The notes: generated from the sequence alone by a model not told the origin. 64,000 nucleotides of DNA from Okeanomitos corallinicola TIOX110 (GCF_038050375.1 NZ_CP150886.1:4567318-4631317), one strand, 5' to 3'; counted from the first letter of the stretch, positions 55,209 through 63,310 are shown. A program made the numbers and translations.

Positions 55209-56141
55209 ATGTCGTCAATATTTTTATCTCCACCTGTACAAAAAATTAATAATCAAATAGCTGCTAATGCTGGAGTTGAGTTAAATATATTACGCCTTGA
55301 TCTGATGCACCCAGAGATTAATGGTAACAAGTGGTTCAAGTTAAAATACAATCTTTTGGCAGCTAAAGAGAAAAATTACTCAACCATACTTACCTTTGGT
55401 GGTGCTTATTCTAATCATATTTTTGCTACCGCAGCAGCAGGTAATGCTTTCGGTTTCCATACTATTGGAGTAATTCGAGGAGAAGAGACTTTACCCCTAA
55501 ATCCTACATTGAGTTTTGCTGTAAAAAAAGGAATGAAGTTAGTATATTGCGATCGCACCACCTACCGCAAAAAACACACAAAGGAATTACAAACAGAGTT
55601 AAAACAACGCTTTGGGGAAATATTCATTATTCCCGAAGGAGGTTGTAACTTAAATGGTGTGCGAGGTTGTACAGAAATAATGGAAGATTTAGATTATTTT
55701 GATACTATTTGTTTAGCCTGTGGAACGGGTACAACCTTAGCTGGTATAGCACTTTCATTATCTTCTCAACAGAGAGTTGTTGGTTTTCCTGTATTAAAAG
55801 GTGGAGAATTCTTAGTAGAGGAAATCAAAAATCTCACACAAAATTATCTCATATCCGGTTTACCAGCACCTGTTAAAAATCCAGCACCTTGGCAATTAAT
55901 ATCTGATTACCACTTTGGGGGTTATGCAAAAATCACTCAGGAATTAATTACCTTTTGTCATAAATTCAAGCAAGAACATAATATACCCCTAGATTATGTT
56001 TATACAGGAAAAATGTTTTATGGAGTTATGGAATTATTGAAAAAGGGATTTTTTCAACCGAGTAAAATACTATTAATACATACAGGTGGTTTACAAGGGA
56101 ATCTAAGTACAGAAGATGCAAAAATAAAAATATTAGATTAA
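55209..56141 (+). CDS. PLP-dependent ACC deaminase / D-cysteine desulfhydrase family protein
   Basis: 310 residues from ATG 55209. The lysine that binds pyridoxal phosphate is in NGNKWFKLKYNLLAAK near residue 41. LTFGGAYSNHIFATAAAGN carries the substrate-binding S-N-H segment, and CLACGTGTTLAGIALSL binds the PLP phosphate. The family includes 1-aminocyclopropane-1-carboxylate deaminases and D-cysteine desulfhydrases; the residues that decide between them cannot be settled by eye, though desulfhydrase is the commoner function in bacteria. Divergent from the flavoprotein gene (69 bases between starts). Confidence 0.9.
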   Translation: MSSIFLSPPVQKINNQIAANAGVELNILRLDLMHPEINGNKWFKLKYNLLAAKEKNYSTILTFGGAYSNHIFATAAAGNAFGFHTIGVIRGEETLPLNPTLSFAVKKGMKLVYCDRTTYRKKHTKELQTELKQRFGEIFIIPEGGCNLNGVRGCTEIMEDLDYFDTICLACGTGTTLAGIALSLSSQQRVVGFPVLKGGEFLVEEIKNLTQNYLISGLPAPVKNPAPWQLISDYHFGGYAKITQELITFCHKFKQEHNIPLDYVYTGKMFYGVMELLKKGFFQPSKILLIHTGGLQGNLSTEDAKIKILD

Positions 56142-56161
56142 ATACCAATAAATATTATATC

Positions 56162-56186
56162 TAGGGTTTAGCAAAACTAAACCCTA
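56162..56186. terminator. Bidirectional hairpin terminator
   Basis: A perfect 10-bp stem TAGGGTTTAG / CTAAACCCTA with loop CAAAA between the convergent genes ending at 56141 and 56198. The T-run is weak in both directions. Confidence 0.6.
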
Positions 56187-56197
56187 ACCAAATCTTA

Positions 56198-56620
56198 CTA
56201 TAAAGCTACACCATGTTTTTTAGCGATTTCCATAAGTTGATCATACTGATGTTGAGATGCTTTTGTTAATATTGTTTCTGCATCTGCTGGATCAGTGCCA
56301 TCTTTAGGAATTAAAAATTTAACATAAAGTGCAACAAAATCAACAATAGCTGCTGAACCAGACAAATTATGTTGATCAGATTGTTGTCCAGCAATTACCG
56401 CTACTAAACCCGCGCGAATTGGATCAGGTTTTACTTTCATAAACTGATCAATTAGTTGTTTTAAATAATCTCCTGGTTCTAAGTTTTTCAACTTATTTTC
56501 ATCAGGTTTAAATTCTAATCCTGCGGCTTTTGACTGTTCTAAAACACACCATTCTGTAAATTCTTGCAGTGCAGCATCAGGAAGTTTAGGGAGATATTGA
56601 TACAGTTCTATATTAGACAC
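56198..56620 (-). CDS. Conserved-looking hypothetical protein
   Basis: 140 residues, soluble, all-helical by eye. Segments: IELYQYLPKLPDAALQEFTE at the N-terminus, FKPDENKLKNLEPGDYLKQL, and GTDPADAETILTKASQHQYD near the C-terminus. No family, catalytic motif or signal seen. Resembles small acidic cyanobacterial proteins of unknown function. Confidence 0.5.
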   Translation of the reverse strand: MSNIELYQYLPKLPDAALQEFTEWCVLEQSKAAGLEFKPDENKLKNLEPGDYLKQLIDQFMKVKPDPIRAGLVAVIAGQQSDQHNLSGSAAIVDFVALYVKFLIPKDGTDPADAETILTKASQHQYDQLMEIAKKHGVAL

Positions 56621-56920
56621 AGGGTTACACCAAATAGAGGATAGAGGTTTTTAATTGCATCAAATTCACCCTAACCCACTGTTTTAGATAGTTTTGTAGT
56701 AGAACTGACAATCTAAATTTTGTTTTAGATCCCCCCAACTCCCTTGATAAGGGGGATCTGAGAGCTTTTGATACACCATGAGGGACTTTTCAAACATCCT
56801 CTAACTGCTTCAACTTTCTTTCTCTTTCTCCTGGCAATTGACACATGATATCATTAAACGCTATTATAACCGTAGTCGTAACGACTCCGCTTTTTAATAA
56901 TTCTAGTTTTTGAGTGAACT
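56621..56920. other. Divergent region with one inverted repeat
   Basis: 300 bases between the hypothetical gene and the FMN reductase gene. It has the inverted repeat AGATCCCCC (56727-56735) / GGGGGATCT (56751-56759), a pattern common in cyanobacterial spacers. No Shine-Dalgarno is evident before ATG 56921. Confidence 0.5.
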
Positions 56921-57466
56921 ATGGTAAAAATTGTTGGTATTGGTGGTAGTTTAAGACCCGGATCTTATACTCAGCTAGGGTTAAAAATAGCAGCGCAAAG
57001 AATTGAAGCCTTGGGTGCAGAGGTAGAAATTCTCGATTTACGGGAAATGCAGCTACCTTTTTGTAATGGTGGCAAAGAATATCCAGAATATCCAGATGTA
57101 CAACGGTTGCGCGATACTGTTAGCAATGCTGACGGTTTAATTTTAGCGACACCAGAATATCATGGTAGCGTTAGTGGTGTGATCAAAAACGCTTTAGATT
57201 TAATGAGTTTTGATCAACTATCTGGGAAAGTGACAGGAGTAATTAGCATTTTGGGTGGTCAGGTTAATAGTAATGCTCTCAATGACCTAAGAATCATTAT
57301 GAGATGGGTACATGGCTGGGTAATTCCCGAACAGATAGCGATTGGACAAGCTTACAGTGCTTTTAGTCCTGAAGGTAAATTATTGGATGATAAACTATCT
57401 CAACGGTTTGATCAGTTTGCTCAAAGTTTGGTAGATAATACGCGGAAATTGCGCGGAGTTAATTAG
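56921..57466 (+). CDS. NADPH-dependent FMN reductase
   Basis: 181 residues. Flavodoxin-like fold: KIVGIGGSLRPGSYTQLGLK (FMN phosphate loop GSLRxGS), EILDLREMQLPFCNG, and ILATPEYHGSVSGVIKNALD, the P-E-Y-x-x-S-x-x-G-x-x-K-N motif that defines the family. It reduces flavins, quinones or azo compounds with NAD(P)H. Cytoplasmic. Followed by a hairpin. Confidence 0.93.
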   Translation: MVKIVGIGGSLRPGSYTQLGLKIAAQRIEALGAEVEILDLREMQLPFCNGGKEYPEYPDVQRLRDTVSNADGLILATPEYHGSVSGVIKNALDLMSFDQLSGKVTGVISILGGQVNSNALNDLRIIMRWVHGWVIPEQIAIGQAYSAFSPEGKLLDDKLSQRFDQFAQSLVDNTRKLRGVN

Positions 57467-57478
57467 AGGTAAGGATAG

Positions 57479-57508
57479 AAAGAGGGGATATGACAGTTTA
57501 TCCCTCTT
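57479..57508 (+). terminator. Probable terminator of the FMN reductase gene
   Basis: AAGAGGGGATA pairs with TATCCCTCTT with one bulged G. It lies 13 bases after the stop. The downstream T-run is poor, so efficiency is uncertain. Confidence 0.55.
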
Positions 57509-57574
57509 CTGTCACTCTGCGAGTGAAATGAATAAAACAATCAGAAAATAAAACTCTACAAGGCAGGTGGAGCA

Positions 57575-57824
57575 ATGGATGTAGAATTACAAATCCTGAA
57601 GCATTTGGCGCGAGATGCTCACCCCAGTTATAGATGAATATTGTGCAGAGTATAAAGACCTGTTTAAAGAAGTAAGAAATTATGAATACTTCAAGTATTT
57701 ACACTTGGGAATAATTTCACAGATAAAAAGAAAATCATTGCCAGAAATAGCGAAAATCGAGAGTATAAACTCTGCACAATTACTACCTTTCCCACATTTC
57801 AAACACCTTCTAAGCACTTGTTGA
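57575..57824 (+). pseudogene. IS701-family transposase, 5' remnant
   Basis: ATG 57575 encodes MDVELQILKHLARDA then shifts frame. The continuation VIDEYCAEYKDLFKEVRNYE, FKYLHLGIISQIKRKSLPEI is the N-terminus of IS701-type (IS4 superfamily) transposases. The similarity ends around 57770 and the remaining four fifths of the gene, with the DDE catalytic residues, are missing. A short tail frame runs to 57824. Confidence 0.7.
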
Positions 57825-57923
57825 AAACTTCCACATCTGAGGATGAGCTAATGTATCTCAATAGCAGTATTTAGCACCGAATTTAAGGTAAGATTAGAGA
57901 TTATCGCCAAATTACCAGATGCC

Positions 57924-58310
57924 ATGTTTGAGATATTGCCCTTTCGATTTGAAATAGATAAAATTGCGATCGCCGGAGCTTGTTTATGGGCCTTAGCATT
58001 ATATCTGATGTTGGCATCTACGAGAGAATGGGTGACAGAACAACTCAACCGCTGGTTTAACTTCGCTGAAAGATCACTTTACACCAGTGAAACAGAATTT
58101 GAAAAAACCCGCAAAGCCAGAGAATCACAAAATGCCTTTTACGCTTCAGTTTTTAGCATTATCCCTTTTATCATCTTTGGTGCATTGTCTAACTGGGGTT
58201 TAGAAATTAGTTTAGGTGCTAGTTGGGGAATTAGTACCGGTATCCTGGCCTGTATGGGTGCAGGAATTTATGAACTGGGACGCAGAGATGGGGAAGCAGA
58301 TGATAGTTAA
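57924..58310 (+). CDS. Hypothetical small membrane protein
   Basis: 128 residues with about three membrane helices: KIAIAGACLWALALYLMLAS near 13-32, FYASVFSIIPFIIFGALSNW near 72-91, and SWGISTGILACMGAGIYELG near 101-120. The loop between the first two (about 33-70) is basic and aromatic. No family recognised. ATG 57924 lacks a clear ribosome site. Confidence 0.6.
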   Translation: MFEILPFRFEIDKIAIAGACLWALALYLMLASTREWVTEQLNRWFNFAERSLYTSETEFEKTRKARESQNAFYASVFSIIPFIIFGALSNWGLEISLGASWGISTGILACMGAGIYELGRRDGEADDS

Positions 58311-58311
58311 T

Positions 58312-58356
58312 AGGTGACAGTTGACAGTTGACAGTTGACAGGTGACAGGTGACAGG
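58312..58356. repeat. GACAGTT/GACAGGT heptamer repeat
   Basis: Three GACAGTT units followed by three GACAGGT units, 2 bases after the stop of the membrane-protein gene. Confidence 0.85.
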
Positions 58357-58408
58357 TAAGAAGACAAAAGTTTTGATCACAAAAACCCTGATAGTTATCT
58401 GATAGTTA

Positions 58409-58620
58409 GGGCTTGCTGAATAAATCTCAAAACATTACAGGTAAACGATTTTAGCGATTTTGACTTTCAAAAAATGCAAGCTTTGATGAGGTGAGAACTG
58501 AAAAACCTTGCATTTAATTCCTGCTTCAAGGAAAAATAGTTCCCATCCAACTCTTGAAACTGTCACCTGTCACCTGTCACCTGTCACCTGTCTCCACGAC
58601 AAGACTTTATCAGCAACCCC
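58409..58620. mobile_element. MITE, copy 2 (212 bp)
   Basis: Nearly identical to 43546-43750: same GGGCTTGCTG left end, same body, right end CAGCAACCCC. It contains four CTGTCAC heptamers where copy 1 has three, which accounts exactly for the 7-bp length difference. Flanked by the direct repeat TAGTTA (58403-58408 and 58621-58626). It lies 43 bases from the hupL stop codon. Confidence 0.88.
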
Positions 58621-58629
58621 TAGTTATAA

Positions 58630-58646
58630 GGTGGGAAATACCCACC
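58630..58646 (-). terminator. Hairpin downstream of hupL
   Basis: GGTGGG-AAATA-CCCACC, a 6-bp GC stem 18 bases beyond the hupL stop. On the minus strand it is followed by TTATAACTA rather than a T-run, so it is weak. Confidence 0.5.
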
Positions 58647-58663
58647 CTACAAAACAATAAATT

Positions 58664-59764
58664 CTAAGCAGTTCTAAACCTTGCTAATTCTTCCCCAGTC
58701 TTCGCATCATGAGCGTGAACAGTACACACCAAACAGGAGTCAAAGGAACGCGCTACATGACCAACCTCCACAGGATCAGTAGGATCAGCAATGGGTGTAC
58801 CTATTAACGCTTCTTCAATCGGTCCACGTTTACCAGCACCGTCACGGGGGCCAATATTCCAAGTTCCAGGAGCGATAACTTGGTATTGTTTAATCTTACC
58901 TTCTTCAATTTCTACCCAGTGACACAAAGCGCCTCTTGCTGCTTCCGTTGCACCCCATCCCTTACCGTCTTTTTCTTTAGGTTTAATATACCAAGGATCG
59001 TTTAATTTGAACTCCCGTAAACAACGTTCAGCTTGACGATATAACTTGACTAATTCATGCACCCTTGCTAGTTGTCTGAGGTGAACATTTGCACCACCCA
59101 TTTTTTTGTAAACGTCTAAAATAAATGGGTCATGATGCTGCCAAGATTCTCCATGTGTACCACCTGCAACTAATTGACGTGCTAGGGGGCCAGCTTCTAA
59201 ACGTCCGATGTCTTGGTGTAAAACTGCACTAGACCAAGAATAAGCACCCTCAAAGTCTTTTTGGTTATTGATAGTTGGGGAAGTATTGCGATCGCTCGGA
59301 TGCCAATCTTGTGTACCTTCATCATACCAGGAATGGGTTAAATTTTCCCGCACAAAACCCGGTTCCATCAACCGATGAGTATCTTTGCAACCATCGTAAA
59401 CACCGCTTTTCATAATTACCGCAGCGTTACGACCTTCAATGGTGGGTTTATTATATCTGTCCTCATGGGGTAAATATCCCCAACTGACAAACTTACCCAC
59501 ACCAATACCATACCGGTCTAAACCGATATCCAAACCCATGCGCCAATATAAGCCTAAGTCAGATTCTCGGTGTTTAACATCTTCATCTAACCACTTTTGG
59601 AAATCCTCATAAGATTGAATTTCCTCATATCTTTCTAAAGAACATCCTAACCAAACCGGTTCTAACCAATTGGTGCGGAAATATTCCAGAATACCCCAAG
59701 CGCGGGTAATGTCAGTCAAAGTGGGAGCGCACATCACACCACCAGGCACCATATAACTGCTATG
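58664..59764 (-). CDS. hupL: 3' part of the [NiFe] uptake hydrogenase large subunit gene, split by a DNA element
   Basis: The frame gives the C-terminal about 365 residues of HupL. It begins at the recombination site as HSSYMVPGGVMCAPTLTD and ends with RSFDSCLVCTVHAHDAKTGE, where D-S-C-x-x-C-x-x-H supplies Ni-Fe ligands and the last residues form the C-terminal peptide removed by the maturation protease. A full large subunit is about 530 residues; the N-terminal part with the first CxxC pair is missing. The 5' part must lie to the right of the window, beyond the element. In heterocysts, excision would join the parts. HupL oxidises the H2 made by nitrogenase, with HupS. Confidence 0.93.
   Translation of the reverse strand, partial: HSSYMVPGGVMCAPTLTDITRAWGILEYFRTNWLEPVWLGCSLERYEEIQSYEDFQKWLDEDVKHRESDLGLYWRMGLDIGLDRYGIGVGKFVSWGYLPHEDRYNKPTIEGRNAAVIMKSGVYDGCKDTHRLMEPGFVRENLTHSWYDEGTQDWHPSDRNTSPTINNQKDFEGAYSWSSAVLHQDIGRLEAGPLARQLVAGGTHGESWQHHDPFILDVYKKMGGANVHLRQLARVHELVKLYRQAERCLREFKLNDPWYIKPKEKDGKGWGATEAARGALCHWVEIEEGKIKQYQVIAPGTWNIGPRDGAGKRGPIEEALIGTPIADPTDPVEVGHVARSFDSCLVCTVHAHDAKTGEELARFRTA
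59749..59764 (-). other. hupL element recombination (core) site
   Basis: Read on the minus strand, CATAGCAGTTATATGG. It matches the 16-bp direct repeat of the Anabaena PCC 7120 hupL element (CACAGCAGTTATATGG, from memory) at 15 of 16 positions. The one difference, CAC to CAT, is silent (His). The site encodes HSSYM at the junction of hupL and the element. The partner repeat is not in the window. Confidence 0.85.
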
Positions 59765-59880
59765 ACAACAGGTGATATGCTGTAAATGTTCCTGAATAAC
59801 TTATTTTCAGGTAATTTTGCTCAGTTATAACATTTTATTTTCACCATTTCAGCTTTGATAAATAAAGGAATATTTAGGGA

Positions 59881-61362
59881 ATGAACGGAAAAAATCAGGG
59901 AAATTACCGGGGTACTGATCCCACATCTACAGATCAAGATACCAACGCAGACTCAAGAAACTGGTTTGCAGATATGTTTGCAGATGTGATATTTGCAGAT
60001 TTTGAGAACACCACAGACGGTAGTTATAGAGGAACAATGGCGAAAATAAAAGCAACAGAATTACAATATCAAGCAGTTTTTGAACAGAAGTTAATCGAAG
60101 CTAATACTAATTTAAAAAGAGAGAGAGTTAAAGTTAGTATTAAACAAACTGGTAATTCTTTACAATTAAGAGCTACCTTACCTTTAAAACCAGGTGATAA
60201 AAGTGTCGGGAAGCAGAAAAAACAGTATGATTTGTCTTTAGGAATACCTGCAAATTTAGAGGGTTTAAAAACAGCAATTGAGGAAAGTTACGAGTTAGGT
60301 AAATTAATTGCTCGTCATACTTTTGAGTGGAATGAGAAGTATTTAGGAATTAAAGCTAGAGAGAAACAAGATATTAAAACTATTGGAGATTTATTAGATA
60401 CATTTGAGGAAAAATATTATCAAACTCGGCAGAAAACTATTACCAGTGAAAATACTTTTGCTAATTATCTATCTGTAATTAAAAGAAACTTTAATTTAAC
60501 AACTTTAGCTACTAAAGAAAATTTTGAGGAAGTGATTAATTCATTTCAGGGGAATAAAAAAAATGAATTAATTGCGGTAACTTCTGTTTTGATAAAAACT
60601 TTTAATTTAGGATTTAAACTCGATGTCAAACGAGATCATGTCACTCCTACTTATCGAGAAATTCCTGAAGATAAAAAAATTATATCTGGTTTTTACCTGT
60701 TTGAAAAATTCGCCCTCAATCGCAAAAATACAAATATTAGTGATGAAATAGACACTTGGGAAATGTGGCGTTGGGTATATGGAATGTTGGCAACCTATGG
60801 TTTAAGACCAAGGGAATTATTTGTAGAACCTGATATTAATTGGTGGATGTCTCCCCAAAATATAGATCATACTTGGAAGGTGAATAAAAATACAAAAACT
60901 GGATATAGGGAAGTTATTCCTTTTGTTCCTGAATGGATAGATTTATTTGATTTAAAAAATCCCAAACCATTAAAGATTTTAGAAAGAAAAGTTGAAAAAA
61001 TTGCTTCTGTACAAAATATTAATTGGATGAGAAGAGATATATCGAGATGGTTTAGAAAAGTGGGAATTGAATTTCAACCTTATGATTTACGTCATGGTTG
61101 TGCAATTCGAGCGCATCTTCAGGGAATACCGATTAAAGCAGCAGCAGATAATTTAGGTCATACTGTTGATGAACATACAAAGACTTATCAAAGATGGTTT
61201 GGGATTGAAAATAGGAAGAAAGCTTTTGGTGAGGTGATGAGTCAGAAGTCGTTAATTGAGTTGCAGAAAAATGACATATTGGCGTTACGGATGGAGAATG
61301 AAAGATTGAAGTTGGAAGTTGAAAAGTTGAGGTTTCTGGGAAGTAAAAATCATCACGGTTAA
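59881..61362 (+). CDS. xisC: XisC-type site-specific recombinase
   Basis: 493 residues, close to the length of Anabaena XisC. A C-terminal tyrosine-recombinase-like domain: GMLATYGLRPRELFVE (first Arg, about residue 310), FQPYDLRHGCAIRAHLQGIP (R-H, about 403), and DNLGHTVDEHTKTYQRWFGI (His and nucleophile Tyr, about 435). A coiled tail follows (MENERLKLEVEKLRF). It should excise the hupL element at the 16-bp repeats during heterocyst differentiation. Transcribed away from hupL. A start at ATG 60038 (MAKIKATELQYQ) is possible; the first 50 residues are low-complexity. No regulatory site was identified. Confidence 0.9.
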   Translation: MNGKNQGNYRGTDPTSTDQDTNADSRNWFADMFADVIFADFENTTDGSYRGTMAKIKATELQYQAVFEQKLIEANTNLKRERVKVSIKQTGNSLQLRATLPLKPGDKSVGKQKKQYDLSLGIPANLEGLKTAIEESYELGKLIARHTFEWNEKYLGIKAREKQDIKTIGDLLDTFEEKYYQTRQKTITSENTFANYLSVIKRNFNLTTLATKENFEEVINSFQGNKKNELIAVTSVLIKTFNLGFKLDVKRDHVTPTYREIPEDKKIISGFYLFEKFALNRKNTNISDEIDTWEMWRWVYGMLATYGLRPRELFVEPDINWWMSPQNIDHTWKVNKNTKTGYREVIPFVPEWIDLFDLKNPKPLKILERKVEKIASVQNINWMRRDISRWFRKVGIEFQPYDLRHGCAIRAHLQGIPIKAAADNLGHTVDEHTKTYQRWFGIENRKKAFGEVMSQKSLIELQKNDILALRMENERLKLEVEKLRFLGSKNHHG

Positions 61363-61401
61363 AAATTTTGGTATAAATCATGGTGATTTATATATCTTGT
61401 G

Positions 61402-61515
61402 TCAGAGTAATTCCCGAACTGTGCGGATATCGTAGCCTTTTTGCAATAAATGCGTGGCAAAACTATGGCGAAAGGTATGACAAACGACCTTTTTTTGAAT
61501 ATCAGCTTGACCAAA
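61402..61515 (-). pseudogene. C-terminal fragment of a tyrosine integrase (XerC/IntI-like)
   Basis: The minus strand reads [20 protein letters not shown] then [14 protein letters not shown] and [15 protein letters not shown] is the box II Arg-His motif. The usual GHKDVxTTxIYxH with the catalytic tyrosine is missing, and nothing upstream continues the frame. This is a second, unrelated recombinase lineage inside the element, dead. Confidence 0.75.
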
Positions 61516-61539
61516 ATCTAGAAAAAGGAAAGTAAAATT

Positions 61540-62004
61540 ATGGCAAATACTTATAGAATAGACTCTGATTGCCTCGAACTGTTTTTGATTGTTGCAGAAT
61601 ACTCAAATAACAAAACTGTGGATGCCATCGCTGGAAAACTGAAAGAATTCGCTAACCAAGGAAAAGCCTCCACTAGCAATGGTATCGAATATACTGATGA
61701 TAAAATCAACAAGATGTTTGATGATGTCAGGAAAAGACGTTTAGAACGAGAAAACAATGAACAATTCAATAACAGAACTACTAAGGTTGGCGCAATGGCT
61801 ACTCTTGTCATTGGTGCATCGAGCTTATTAATAATTGGTAATGTCGTTTCTCTTGCAGCTCTCGCCGGAGGTGTAATTACCATGGCTATTGGTGCAGGTG
61901 TAGCAACAAAAGTAAAATGGAGTGTGGGGGTTCCTAATGTAATTCAGTTTAAATTCTCATCATTAAACGAAGAGTATGGCAAACCATTTGAGGAAATTAA
62001 GTGA
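61540..62004 (+). CDS. Hypothetical protein with a central membrane hairpin
   Basis: 154 residues from ATG 61540, preceded by AAAGGAAAG. The N-terminal 85 residues are soluble and helical ([20 protein letters not shown], then [20 protein letters not shown]). A long hydrophobic stretch follows ([20 protein letters not shown], then [20 protein letters not shown]), rich in small residues, then a short polar tail. No family recognised. The layout suggests a membrane-inserting protein; no function proposed. It lies inside the hupL element. Confidence 0.55.
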   Translation: MANTYRIDSDCLELFLIVAEYSNNKTVDAIAGKLKEFANQGKASTSNGIEYTDDKINKMFDDVRKRRLERENNEQFNNRTTKVGAMATLVIGASSLLIIGNVVSLAALAGGVITMAIGAGVATKVKWSVGVPNVIQFKFSSLNEEYGKPFEEIK

Positions 62005-62052
62005 TAGTAAAAAAAATAAGTATAGCTCTGAATTACTGTAGCACTTACTAAC

Positions 62053-62226
62053 AGTGCGATCGCATATCTTGTAGGGTGCGTTAATGAAATGTAACGCACC
62101 ATTAAATATATATACATAAATGTAAAGCACCATATTTATTTTATGATTATTTACCGATTTTCGGTGCGTTATGCTGTCGCTAACACACCCTACGATTTAA
62201 TCAGTTTGATCGTCCCAAAATCCTTA
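62053..62226. repeat. REP-type repeat, copy A (174 bp)
   Basis: Starts AGTGCGATCGC, continues TCTTGTAGGGTGCGTTAATG and ends with an inverted counterpart, GGTGCGTTATGC...CACACCCTACG. It ends with CGTCCCAAAATCCTTAAG, a copy of the last codons of the RAYT gene. The two halves can fold into a large hairpin. Copy B follows directly. Confidence 0.85.
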
Positions 62227-62393
62227 AGTGCGATCGCCGATCTTGTAGGGTGCGTTAATGAAATGTAACGCACCATCAAATATACACAAATTTAACTCCC
62301 CATATTTATGATTATTTACTGATTTTCGGTGCGTTACGCTATCGCTAACACACCCTACGGTTTAATTGGTTTAATCGTCCCAAAACCCTTGAG
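62227..62393. repeat. REP-type repeat, copy B (167 bp)
   Basis: Same structure as copy A in direct tandem, about 88-90% identical by eye. Its right end overlaps the last 7 codons and stop of the RAYT gene at 62371-62393. Confidence 0.85.
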
Positions 62394-62922
62394 GTTTTTC
62401 CTTTCTGCCATCTGTACCCCAATCACTTGGATAAATTCCCTGAGCGATAAACCTATGAATACTGGAATACGGCCAATCTTGGGGATTTTCACACAATCCA
62501 TGTCTAACCGGATTATCGTGAATATAATCACAATGTAGCTCAAAATCCCGTTCATCCCGAATTAAATGCTCCCAAAACCGACGTTGCCAAAGATTACTTT
62601 CTCGTCGCTTTTGTCGTGATTGGGAAACTTCCCTATTAACCCCTAATTCCTGTCCATAATGTTTAGTAACATAAGTTTTAATGAGGCGCAATCTAACCGA
62701 CAAATCTTTATCATCGGTGGGTAAAGTCCACAAACAATGAAAATGATCAGGTAATAAAACAAAAGCATCAATACAAAAAGGATATTTTTCCCTGACTTTT
62801 TCTATTGCTTCTCGGAGAGATTTTCTCCCTATGTCAGTACAAAGCCAAGATTCTCTTTGATAAGTGACTTGTGTGATGAAATATGTACCTCCAGAAATAT
62901 TAGGTCTTCTATAATTAGGCAT
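62371..62922 (-). CDS. REP-associated tyrosine transposase (RAYT, IS200-like)
   Basis: 183 residues. YRRPNISGGTYFITQVTYQR at the N-terminus, IDAFVLLPDHFHCLWTLPTD (the H-x-H, here HFH, HUH metal motif), LRLIKTYVTKHYGQ (catalytic Tyr region) and LHCDYIHDNPVRHGLCENPQ then DWPYSSIHRF are the full set of RAYT signatures. It mobilises REP hairpins by single-strand transfer. Two REP copies lie at its 3' end, and both carry its terminal codons, so the copies presumably arose from this gene. Intact and possibly active. Confidence 0.92.
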   Translation of the reverse strand: MPNYRRPNISGGTYFITQVTYQRESWLCTDIGRKSLREAIEKVREKYPFCIDAFVLLPDHFHCLWTLPTDDKDLSVRLRLIKTYVTKHYGQELGVNREVSQSRQKRRESNLWQRRFWEHLIRDERDFELHCDYIHDNPVRHGLCENPQDWPYSSIHRFIAQGIYPSDWGTDGRKEKPQGFWDD

Positions 62923-63022
62923 TATGGAGCTAGTAGGGGTAAAAATAAATCACTGTTTAATTATTTATTGTAATGCGGAAAGATTGATCATAAGCTATCT
63001 GTGAAATACGGAGTCCTAAACC

Positions 63023-63253
63023 ATGCAAGTGAAACTTTCTGAGCAAATTTCTTCCGATGATGCGGAAATTATTTTAAAACACTTACCAGAATGGATTCAG
63101 GATGCCTTGATTGCTCGTGCTACTGAAATTGATTATCCCGTTGAAGCAATTATTGAAATGGCGTTCACGTAGTGTCTCTGAAAGAGAATCGCCAGTTTTT
63201 TAGACACAGAGGCATTAAGTTTTGCTGATTGTAAGCCAGGGCGGGGTCAATAA
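63023..63253 (+). pseudogene. Small antitoxin-like gene disrupted by a palindromic repeat
   Basis: ATG 63023 opens MQVKLSEQISSDDAEIILKH and LPEWIQDALIARATEIDYPV, reaching AIIEM. A palindromic insert at 63160-63193 brings TAG and TGA stops in frame. Beyond it the same frame resumes IASFLDTEALSFADCKPGRG Q and stops at 63253. The insert keeps the phase, so removing it would restore about 70 residues. The protein resembles small CopG/antitoxin-like or DUF-type proteins, but the family is not certain. Now probably a 48-residue truncation. Confidence 0.6.
63160..63193. repeat. Palindromic repeat inserted in a reading frame
   Basis: GGCGTTCACGTAGTGTCTCT followed by GAAAGAGAATCGCC, an imperfect hairpin of the type GGCGTTC(G/A)CGTAGCGTCTCTxxxAGAGAATCGCC known as a small dispersed repeat in Nostocales. 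Confidence 0.75.
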
Positions 63254-63277
63254 ATCTAATAAATATCTTTGCAAAAA

Positions 63278-63310
63278 GCGATAGCGCCAGCGCTGCTGCA
63301 AGCAGTTCGC
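63278..63310. repeat. Small dispersed palindromic repeat
   Basis: GCGATAGCGCCAGCGCTGCT followed by GCAAGCAGTTCGC. It belongs to another Nostocales palindrome family, located in the spacer before the protease gene. Confidence 0.7.

Noticed and set aside
59821-59835. TCAGTTATAACATT as a second hupL core site
   Set aside because: Only CAGTTATA matches; the rest of the 16-bp core is absent and the spacing to the first site is too short.
62329-62555. Short ORFs overlapping the RAYT gene (62329-62538 plus, 62355-62555 minus)
   Set aside because: They are shadows of the RAYT coding sequence in other frames.
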